NCBI GenBank assembly: GCA_903813345.2
Contig: CAIIXF020000005.1
Span: 19,595,375-19,659,374, forward strand
Reading direction: 5' to 3'
DNA length: 64,000 nt
Source: Owenia fusiformis
Taxonomy: Eukaryota; Annelida; Polychaeta; Sabellida; Oweniidae
Shown: in pieces, positions 55,097 to 64,000 of the stretch
Position numbering within the stretch: the stretch's first letter is position 1
Layout: each line of letters begins with the position of its first letter
Made by a program: the position numbers and the translations under genes
The notes under the pieces: model-generated
The model's input: the letters and a program-made list of their open reading frames with translations, nothing else
Database searches by the model: none
What the model was told of the DNA's origin: nothing

Positions 55097-57500
55097 GTCA
55101 GTAGTATTATGAACGTAAATTGTAAATGCTGGTCAGGTGCATATTTTTCAGTTGAAGGATTGGTTAGGTACATGTTTGGTTGGGTGCATGTTTAGTTCCC
55201 CCCATAAATGTGGGCTCCAATCATGGTTTGCCTTATCAAATGTCGGAAGTAAAAATAAACACAAACTGAGCACACACATAATAATGTTTAGTTAGATGTA
55301 GGTTTGACCACGGTTACCATTGAAATTGAACCCATAAACCATTTATAATGAATCAGTAATAACTTTACGGCCAGGGTGAATGTTTGGATTTTTTCTGCAT
55401 TCCTCAATACTCCTATTCGCGATAAGAGTTCAGGTGGTAATTTACATAAATATCTCCCATGATGCATCGCTTTGGAAGGGACAAACTTTCATTGTCCCGC
55501 CGAACGAGTCGATTACTCTGAACGTTTCTCAGCTTCTGATCTTCCATCAGCCCTCAAGCATATAGGTAGTAAGCTAGGACACAAAAATGTTTTTACCAGT
55601 GAACAAATTGAAATTACTTGTTTCTTATGTATTTCTATGTGATACTTCAGAAATTTGTTGTCTGACGCGCCGTATCCGGGGCGAAAGTTGCCAAAGTGGG
55701 GTTTTTGACCCTAATATAGAAAATAACAGGGGGTACTTTATTATCCTTGAATAACTTTTTCAGTTGATCTTTAATCATCACAATAACTTTACTGGAAGTT
55801 GTTAATATCATTCTTAATTAGTATGCAAAGTTTCAATGATCTGTCATTAATGGTTGTCATGGAAACCATGATCTTTGTTGAAAAAGTCCATAATTTTGGT
55901 AAAACCTGTACCTGTACATCATAAAGAATGTGCATTATTTTTCAAATCAACAGATATCAGAACATGTTAGTACTCTAAAAATTACCAGGACAGTTCAGAA
56001 ATTTGTTTAAATATAATGCATATTGTTATTCACATGATTGGTAAGTGTCAAAGACCATACAATTACATAGGTGATCAAAAGTGGGCGTCGCCCTTATAAT
56101 AGTAGATGATTACCATTACCTTTAAATACAGATTTTAAGTTGACTTGAGATACAATTATAATGTACTTCTATTGCCATAATCTATATAAAGCAATTCTGG
56201 TAGATACATAATATAAGTGTTGTAGGTATTACATCATGCTAGGGATGGTGGGTACATTGGGGGGGGGGGGGGGGGGTGGTAGAGGTACCCAGCCTTATAT
56301 AAAACTCATATACAAAGTTTAATTTCATGTAGTACATCTTTTGGATCTTGTTCTGATTTATCTCAATATATAGGATATTGCAATTTACATTATTGGAAAG
56401 TGTATAAGACCATACAATACAACAAACATAAGTGTTTAAAAATGGGGTTTGCCTTCATAATAACAGGGTTCATACACCTTTTTTAAAATGAAATTCCCTG
56501 ACATTTCCAGGCAAAAAAGGAAATTCTTGCGCAGCCTACTAAAAAGTCTCAAACAACTGTACAAGACTTATAATGAAACATTTTACCCAGTGCCCAGTAA
56601 ATGTCAAGGGGGTGAAATTCTTTGGGTTTGCATCACTATGAGTGAAGCGAAACCCAAAAGGGAATACTGGGGTTCACCTCCCCAAATTATTTAAAAGGAG
56701 GGCGAGTTGTTTGTAGAATGAATCGGGGGATTTTTTTCATGAATTTCGCTTATGTTTTTCATCCAAAAAACATCAATACACTTTAAAACATTTTGTTTAC
56801 TTTAAGATTACACCATGTAATCCAAAAATATATTTCTCGTTTTCAAAGATAATCCATGGATTAACACCCAGGTATTTTTATTTTTCAAACTTCAGAGGGC
56901 TGGGAATCATTGATGCTCAACGCTTTTGAATATGATAAATGCTGTTTTAAATAGGTTTTACGTATGCCATTAATTTCTCAAATTATGTAAGCTGAATGCG
57001 CCCTAGAATATTCTCTTGGAGGAATCCAATGGTAATCCAATGGTAGTTCCAAGCAGATTTTTAGATGGCAGGTAAGTAAATTCTTTAGTACTCGCCTTAT
57101 TGGGTTGAGTTAGTTAATATTCAAAAATTATATATGATTCTGTAAAGATGTCAGTGTGGATGCTATATGGATTGCACACGTATGGTAAGCTGTATAATCC
57201 TATATTATGTAACACGAGTACAGTTTTGGTTGATATGATTGTGACTGAGTGAGAGATCAAACTCTTTAAGGTAGTTCTGCATGTTGATGATTTTTACTGA
57301 TTTTGGTGATGAATAAATTATCTGATATTTATAAATTGGATATAAAGAATTATGGTAACATACACATGGACCATGCATACACATACAATTACAAATGTGA
57401 AAATATTGTCCCTTTCATTGATTATCGGTATTTAAAATCATGAAAATTATTGAAAAATATCGAGACATGTCTACCTTAAAATCAAATTGGCTTACAAGTA
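55097..57500. other. Non-coding stretch before the gap
   Basis: No SLOG-continuing exon was found. One open stretch at 55429-55565 follows GAGTTCAG, but its phase does not fit the previous exon. A run of 18 G lies at 56259-56276. Sequence otherwise unassigned. Confidence 0.45.
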
Positions 57501-58000
57501 NNNNNNNNNNNNNNNNNNNNNNNNNNNNNNNNNNNNNNNNNNNNNNNNNNNNNNNNNNNNNNNNNNNNNNNNNNNNNNNNNNNNNNNNNNNNNNNNNNNN
57601 NNNNNNNNNNNNNNNNNNNNNNNNNNNNNNNNNNNNNNNNNNNNNNNNNNNNNNNNNNNNNNNNNNNNNNNNNNNNNNNNNNNNNNNNNNNNNNNNNNNN
57701 NNNNNNNNNNNNNNNNNNNNNNNNNNNNNNNNNNNNNNNNNNNNNNNNNNNNNNNNNNNNNNNNNNNNNNNNNNNNNNNNNNNNNNNNNNNNNNNNNNNN
57801 NNNNNNNNNNNNNNNNNNNNNNNNNNNNNNNNNNNNNNNNNNNNNNNNNNNNNNNNNNNNNNNNNNNNNNNNNNNNNNNNNNNNNNNNNNNNNNNNNNNN
57901 NNNNNNNNNNNNNNNNNNNNNNNNNNNNNNNNNNNNNNNNNNNNNNNNNNNNNNNNNNNNNNNNNNNNNNNNNNNNNNNNNNNNNNNNNNNNNNNNNNNN
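57501..58000. other. Assembly gap (500 N)
   Basis: Exactly 500 undetermined bases, a size often used as a placeholder. Open frames reported across it are meaningless. It may hide one or more 3' exons of the TIR-SLOG gene. Confidence 1.
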
Positions 58001-58073
58001 TTTATTCTTTAAATAAACTACATTTCATTCTGTTGTGTTGATACCTAAGTGGGGACTAATTATAGTATAAATA

Positions 58074-58138
58074 GACTAGAAATAATCTTGTATGACTATC
58101 AAAAGTTATTTGATAGTCATACAAGATTATTTCTAGTC
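58074..58138. repeat. Perfect 30-bp hairpin
   Basis: GACTAGAAATAATCTTGTAT plus GACTATCAAA (58074-58103), a 5-base loop AGTTA, then the perfect complement (58109-58138). It lies 74 bases after the assembly gap. Confidence 0.9.
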
Positions 58139-58706
58139 ATATTAGATATTAAATTAGATATTCAAAAGAATTGGTATCGATATGGAGAACTGAATTTAAC
58201 ATTGTTTTTCTCTTAAACCAACTATTGAAAACATTCTGTAAAAGACACAGTCCTTTATGTAATGGTCACTGATTGACAACATTTTAATGCGAAAATTATT
58301 TAAATATATTTTTATAACTGTTTTTGTTAACATTTATTTTTATTTTTAGTGCAATTTTTTGTTCCTTCCTACCGATTCTTGAGAATGGAATAAAATATCT
58401 TTTCGAACCTTGTTGGAACAAAAGAGCATATACAACATTTTCTAAGACCTCTCAATATTATCGTTAAACAAAGGAAAATTTAGTTGATTTAACAAAAAAA
58501 ATAGATAAAAATTTCATTAACAAGATACTTTTTTAAATTAACCAAACTTTACTTTGTACAATTACAATTGAGAGACCTAAACACGTTGAGTAGTCATTTT
58601 GTTCCAATGAGGTTCGGATAGATGTTTCGTTTCATTCCGAAAATATGATACCAAGAACAAAATAAGTGTCTCATATGTTTTCTAAAACAATATAGAGAAA
58701 AGTATA
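58139..58706. other. Non-coding stretch
   Basis: AT-rich, no exon or repeat supported. Confidence 0.4.
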
Positions 58707-61103
58707 TACGAGGAGTGATTCAAAAGTAATGGACAAAATTTTATAGACATGCTTAACATTGTCCAATCAGTCTACTTTTATAACAGACATTACATCATTC
58801 AATTATCTACCAAGTGTTAAATTCTTATTGTTAGTACCTCAACTGAAATACTCGATTCTGATTGGTTGATTAGCGGTAAATAATATGGATTGTACAGCAT
58901 TCAATATTGTTTCAACGATGCGTAACCATGGTAACTCGGGTATGCATGGGCGGAATCCATTTTTAAATGATAATTGAATATTTTTGTCATTTCTTTTTCT
59001 TTTCTTTCTTTATTCTTTATTTCTACCCACACTTGTGAGTATAAAATAGTACATATACATACAATGATAATAATGTGGTGTAGGTTTTAAAAATTATACC
59101 TTTCTAATTCCGTGAAAAGATTTTCGGGCAGTGCTCGAGTTTTTTCGTAGTAAATGTACCCATCAACAATGATCGGTTGGAAAATGTTTGGTTTTTCACA
59201 TTTCCTTTGGTCATTTTTTCCCCCTATCGCCTAAGAGTGTCGATTATTTTTATGAGAATATGTTTCCCAAAGTTACATAATTAAGGTCGGTTGGAGATTT
59301 AATAAATATTCACGTTTTTGCTAGAAAATAAAAAAAAACATAAGTGTACGTTGTTATCTCGATGTACGTTATCCCATTGAACTTGCATATCTGAATCCAC
59401 AGTTAACCCTTATGTAGACAACGTATTTTTCATAACACTAAGGGACAGGGGATCAGATTCATTTAAAACTGAAACGATACTAATTCAACTTGATTGAACT
59501 ATATTGAACCTTTCCGGATATAGCATGAACGGGATTTCGAAAATAATCTTCGATAAGCTAGTATAGATCTCTCCATAAACTCCTTAAGATTACTAAAATT
59601 CATAAAAGTGCAACATAACGTAACGTACCGACGCCGACTGGTCCAAGAGGTTGGAAGATAACTCTCCATGGTCAAATATTAATCACCATATCAACACTTT
59701 CATAAAATAAAATAGCATTCAACAAGAGGTAAAATATCAGGGGATATCTGTACCGAAGATACATGAACATGTTCGTTGAACATCACTTGTTACTCATCAT
59801 AAAACCCTAAATGCGTTTTGAAATTAAATCATTGCATTGTTTACATTTCAATTACAAGGACAACGTACATTGGAGATGACAACGTACATTTTTGATTTTT
59901 TTAAATTATACCAAATACATGAATATTTATAAACCTTCAAGCGTCTTAAATTGTGTAGTTTAGAGAAACATATTGCGGCACTCTTAGACGACAGGGGAGA
60001 AAATGGTCAAAGGAAATGTTTAAAAAACACATATTTCCAATAATCTACCCATGCAATTGCATTGCATGGGTAGGGTAGATTAACAACGAAAAAGATCGAG
60101 CGCTGCTCGAAAATCTTTTAACGTAATTAGAAAGGTGATCATGTCTTCCAACTCGAATACACACGAAATCAAACGTGAAATCCTTGGTGTACTCCTCAAA
60201 TTAATTTTTGAAAACCACAATCAAACCTACATCATAGTTTTCGCTTCAAATCAGTTAATAGTGACACCGTACACCTAAAGTGTACGACGGTATATCTTGC
60301 CACTGTACGTTGTCGATGGTATAGGCGTGATATTGGTGAGTTGTAAATTCAGCAGCAAATTGAGCTGTATTACATCTCGATGAATATTTTTAGAATATTG
60401 AGTCACAGAGAGTCAGAAAGTGAGTCAGACTCTAAGATTCACACATATCCAAGAAATACCTAGAAAAATGTGTCATTTACAACAAATTAAAGTCAAACAA
60501 AGAATTGTTAACGTATAATTGGTAGCAACTGGAGACACAAGGCAGGCTGTTGTCAGGAAAATCAAACACGCACATGGAAACAAGGCCTTTTCAAGACAAG
60601 CCTTTAGAGATTGTACAAGCACTTCGGTGGAGGTGAGGGTACCGAATCTTTAGCGATCTGGAAGACCACAAACTTCCCATCCTGATCACAAGGATAACAA
60701 CATCTTGTAGAAGCAATCTTAAATGCAGTCAGGAGATTGACACTAGGGGAAATAAGTGCCATTACAGATGATTTAAATATTAAATAGAATGTCAATGAAT
60801 GATCAGGAATGATGTGAATTATGGTTGAACTTATTGGGCAACCAACTTCAAATATGGAAAAATATAACTTTTCATGAAAATTCATGTTATCATGATGGCA
60901 ATTATGCTTAAAAAGCCAATTCCGGGTAAAAGCACCCTAATGCGGTAGATGTACCACATCTTGAAATGTCTTTCTATTGTTGTTATACCGTTTTCATATC
61001 TTATAGATAATTGGTTGATCTTCATTTTTACCTTTCATACATATTGGGTTAGAGTAAGTATGACGAAAGAATTTTGTCCATTACCTTTGAATCACCCCTC
61101 GTA
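58707..61103. mobile_element. Tc1/mariner-like TIR element, host of a nested fold-back copy
   Basis: Ends TACGAGGAGTGATTCAAAAG at 58707 and the complement of TACGAGGGGTGATTCAAAGG at 61103, flanked by TA. The inverted match extends through GTAATGGACAAAATT, about 36 bp. The inner part holds a fold-back family B copy (59072-60329). A minus-strand frame at 60604-60885 is not recognisable as transposase, so this is a non-autonomous or eroded copy. Confidence 0.75.
59072..60329. mobile_element. Fold-back element family B, second copy, left end truncated
   Basis: Shares with 15891-17284 the blocks GATCGGTTGGAAAATGTT, CGCCTAAGAGTGTC, CGAAAATCTTTTAACGTAAT and the terminal CACTGTACGTTGTCGATGGT. Its central part (GTTAACCCTTATG.., GGGGATCAGATTCATTTAAA) runs opposite to that of the first copy. 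The outer 110 or so bases of the left arm are missing. A small palindrome, ACCCATGCAATTGCATTGCA, interrupts the right arm near 60045. Confidence 0.75.
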
Positions 61104-61107
61104 TATC

Positions 61108-61779
61108 TTTAAACTGTTACCATTCTAAAGATGATCACTAGATTGACGATTTTTTAGGATTGGTTTAATAGAAACATGTGTTCAATTCAGTTCGCCATAT
61201 CATATCAATCCTTTAGAGAAAGTGATATCCTATTTAAATTCCGCAGCTACTCAAAAATGTTAGATGAAATGGTAAGGTCTATTGATTATTCACTTGGTGG
61301 TGACACCGATTACCCACTGACATCTAGGTCATTTATCTTCTTTTCAGTGAGGATTCACAAGACCAACATTCGAAAAAAACATGCTGTCATTTTATATGTC
61401 ATTTATTTGCAATTTTCTTGAGTGACCAGTAATCATATCCAAATTGACTACATGTCAAAATTTCACAAGTTTCTTGTAACGAGTACCTGTGCTAAACCAT
61501 ATTTTCTTTTTGAACTTTCACGATTCTTCTTTATTGAGCTGAAGGCAAAATAAATTAAGTGAATCAAAGTGCAGAGTTCTTATTGGTGCTGACATACTTT
61601 TGATTTAAAAGTAAATGACCTATAGAGACAGAAAATAAAAACATACATACATACTCCTTGGCATACATACTCCACTAGTGGATGGTCTTGCACAGGTACT
61701 AAAATGTTCCATATCTGAAATATTATTTGCTTTCTATAACTGTGCAAAATACACATTCACATGTATTTGAAGCAAAGTA
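61108..61779. other. Non-coding stretch before the GMC exon
   Basis: No FAD-binding N-terminal exon (GxGxxG) was seen here. No other feature. Confidence 0.4.
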
Positions 61780-61962
61780 AATGGACACGTGGCAAATTAC
61801 TTGGAGGTTGCAGTGCACATAACTACATGCAATACACACGTGGTAGTAAATATGACTATGACATGTGGGCAGAGCTGGGAAACACAGGGTGGAGCTACAA
61901 AGATGTACTTCCATATTTCAAGAAATCTGAAGCACAGCTTGATCCAAAATTAAGCAAATCAA
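61780..61962 (+). CDS. GMC oxidoreductase exon (glucose/choline dehydrogenase-like), partial gene
   Basis: One exon of about 61 codons: SKWTRGKLLGGCSAHNYMQY, then TRGSKYDYDMWAELGNTGWS and YKDVLPYFKKSEAQLDPKLS. This is the GMC signature region (RGKxLGGxSxxNxMxYxRG..DYDxW..xGxxGWxYxDVLPYFxKxE), which lies after the N-terminal FAD-binding motif in choline and glucose dehydrogenases. A GTAGGT donor follows TCAA at 61963; the acceptor is uncertain (perhaps ATTTGAAG at about 61772). The usual SS after GG is CS here. No neighbouring exon was found in the 2 kb to the window end or upstream, so this is either one exon of a long-intron gene or an isolated fragment. Confidence 0.75.
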
Positions 61963-62281
61963 GTAGGTGAAACGTATTTAAAAAAGGAAAAAAGCATTGT
62001 CTCATAAGTTAGTTTTTAAGTAGAAAATTATTTAAACTATTTCTAAGATATTAAATTAATATCATATGGGTTATGAAAAAATATCTAAGGTTAGCCTTCT
62101 ACATTTTATTGTCATAGTTTTATTTTGTAACAAAAGCCATAATTTATAAAGTTATCACACTTTTCAATATAATTCACATTAGCTCACGAAAAAAGTTTTT
62201 GTTCTTTTTATCAATCTGATGATGTAATAATGCCTCCTATTACGAAGCTTTAAAAGGGACATTTTTTCATTTCTATTTTTG

Positions 62282-62525
62282 AAAATCATAATTAACTTTT
62301 AAAAACTCACAAAATACTTATTGAAAATTTAAAAACTTTAATAAAAATAAAAATAGTTTTTTAAAATCATAATTAACTTATAAAAACTCACATAATACTT
62401 ATTGAAAATTTAAAAACTTAAATAAAAATGTAAATAGTTTTTTAAAATCATAAATAACTTTTGAAAACTCGCAAAACACTTATTTAAAATTCAAAAACTT
62501 TAATAAAAATTGAAGTAACTTTTGT
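62282..62525. repeat. 81-bp AT-rich tandem repeat, three copies
   Basis: Units starting AAAATCATAATTAACTT at 62282, 62363 and 62444, each with AAAACTCACAAAATACTTAT and TTTAATAAAAAT-like parts. Degenerate A/T-rich sequence continues to about 62780. Confidence 0.8.
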
Positions 62526-62799
62526 AATTTGAAAATTTAATTTTTTAATTTCAAAATATATATAAAAAAATTAAATAAATTGATTTAAAAATCAATTTAA
62601 AGATTTAAAAACACTTTTAGAAAATCCTTAAAACTTTAGACTCTATTTTAGGATTTCAAAAATCAAATATGTAAATGTAAAATGATTTATAGAAATTATA
62701 ATAATTTTTTAGAAATATTTTTGCAATTTTTTTTTGCAAAACTGATTTTGGAAATTCATAAGTCAGTTCAGATTTTTAGATAAGTCTGAAATTTTTTAA

Positions 62800-63600
62800 A
62801 AGTCTTCTGTAAAGGAAAACTTTATGTGGCGTGTCACGGTTGAAATTAACGGAAGTGAAGGAAGCGGGAATTGTCAAGCAGAAAAGTGAGTATATGTAGG
62901 CCTAGTCACAGGATCTTGTAGCACGTTTATGATGACTGATATGCTGCCTGATGATAGACTGATATGTGGCTTTATATAGAGAGAAGGAGTATATCGCCGA
63001 CAAATTTCAAAAACTGGAAGTAAAAAAAATATATGAATTATTGGTCAGATTTTTATAATTAGGGTCTCATTTTGAAAAAAAATCTTTCTTCTGTAAGATA
63101 AATGTCACTGCCTAACATTTAGATAAATTTAAATAAAAAAGTTTCTTTACTTTCTGATACCCATGCTAACGACCGTTATCTGTTCTATAGATGTCTACAA
63201 CCAAAACTCACCTTTATAGCGATTTCTCCCCAAATCTTTCGCCAATTAACTTGTCCTTTACTCGTAGAATCCTTTAACCACTAGAGATTTGTAGGGATGC
63301 TGCGCTTATGCTGTTCAGCCTGTAAAAATATGTTATTTTGCCGTTTTAAAAATGAAATTTGATTTTGTTGATATTTTGGCAATTCTAGCGGCCATCTTTG
63401 TGAATAATTATGACGTAAATTTTGAACCAATCAAATTGCAGAACCCCGGAGAAGAGCGAAATTCATAATATCTATTTATGATTTAAAATATATTTGGGCA
63501 GTTAAACATTAAAAAAAACAAAAGATAAATATATATTTTTGTTTATTAACTATTTACATAATTTTTAATAGCCCCTTTCTATATAGAATTATGAAAGGTC
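62800..63600. other. Non-coding, mixed composition
   Basis: A more GC-rich patch at 62825-62885 (ACGGAAGTGAAGGAAGCGGG, with ETS-like GGAAG/GGAAGC) may be a promoter or a first exon; no frame can be supported. The rest is unassigned. Confidence 0.3.
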
Positions 63601-63604
63601 AGAC

Positions 63605-63830
63605 GGGTCAAGTTTACTACGTCATTATTTCAAGATGGCGGCAGAGAATCGTTCCAAACCGTATTTTTAAAATTAGTATGCTTTTACACATTTTTGAACA
63701 ATAATAGTACAATTGGAACAGCGTATACCATTGCGTATGTGTGTATTACAACTGGATAAAACCAGAGATCAATCGACGAAACATTGAGGGAGAAATCGAT
63801 CGATAAGGTAAACTATGAAAAATGTCTGTA
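63605..63830 (+). promoter_or_regulatory. Likely promoter and 5' end of a gene running off the window
   Basis: TACGTCAT (CRE-like, about 63619) is followed by CAAGATGGCGGC (63633-63644), the classic YY1 site of TATA-less promoters that often overlaps the start codon. From that ATG only MAAENRSKPYF can be read before a stop; a donor inside (ACC|GTATTT) would allow splicing. A good donor, GATAAG|GTAAAC, lies near 63809. The gene itself is out of view. Confidence 0.4.
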
Positions 63831-64000
63831 TAGAAGTAATCATGGTCTGATGCTAAGGTAACAGATAAGACGAAAAAATCATATTTGCAGCGTGTCTACA
63901 AGTAATATAAGACATGTATGTTGCCGCTAAATAATTTTTCTTAAAAATGAGACCCTTATTGTGGAATTCTGAGCAATAGTTTTTTTATTTTTTCATTTAC

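Noticed and set aside
55429-55565. Next exon of the TIR-SLOG gene
   Set aside because: An acceptor-like CAG precedes it, but after the split codon from exon 17 the frame hits a stop within nine codons, and no SLOG glycine motif is present.
57440-58041. Two open frames of about 190 codons
   Set aside because: They consist almost wholly of N and have no meaning.
58074-58138. microRNA gene
   Set aside because: The stem is perfect with a 5-base loop, unlike animal microRNA precursors, and it sits next to a gap.
60604-60885. Transposase fragment in the TIR element at 58707-61103
   Set aside because: No DDE/D motif or helix-turn-helix pattern recognised; too short to call.

Overview
This is eukaryotic, AT-rich animal DNA. 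Short exons with GT..AG introns, an R3HCC1L-type gene, a CR1/Jockey-like LINE, a Ty3-type LTR retrotransposon and a dense layer of fold-back and TIR elements suggest a marine invertebrate. A bivalve or other lophotrochozoan, or a hemichordate, would fit, but the species cannot be fixed from sequence alone.

Layout. 1-19,600 is mostly mobile or repeat DNA: a small TIR element (539-836), a palindrome array (1719-2169), a TIR element carrying a LINE-type zinc-motif fragment (3979-4988), a complete and very young LTR retrotransposon (5366-10527) nested in a small DNA element (5083-10708), a weakly supported three-exon gene (11462-15593), a fold-back element (15891-17284) and a second, 77-bp-period array of the same palindrome (17648-18173). 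19,671-29,951 on the minus strand is an R3HCC1L-like gene whose twelve exons agree in phase except for one extra base in exon 2. Its introns hold two tandem-repeat elements and a fold-back element. 30,300-35,090 on the minus strand is a LINE whose ORF1 and ORF2 lie in one frame broken by three TGA codons. 35,089-38,971 holds two 839-bp copies of one element in opposite orientation around a fold-back sequence. 39,200-43,440 contains further DNA elements, including a hAT remnant with an 8-bp target duplication and a BED-finger start.

43,640-55,096 on the plus strand is the most interesting gene. Seventeen phase-consistent exons encode at least 851 residues: two N-terminal repeats, a TIR domain that keeps its catalytic glutamate, a second TIR domain that has lost it, and a SLOG/LOG-like nucleotide-binding domain. 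The 3' end is not visible; a 500-base assembly gap lies at 57,501-58,000. TIR plus SLOG is the enzyme/sensor logic of bacterial Thoeris-type NAD-derived signalling, here in one animal polypeptide.

58,000-64,000 has a perfect 30-bp hairpin beside the gap, a TIR element (58707-61103) with a nested fold-back copy, one isolated GMC-oxidoreductase exon (61780-61962), AT-rich repeats, and a likely promoter near 63,620. The two main genes show no operon-like or pathway link; they are ordinary neighbours separated by a transposon-rich interval.
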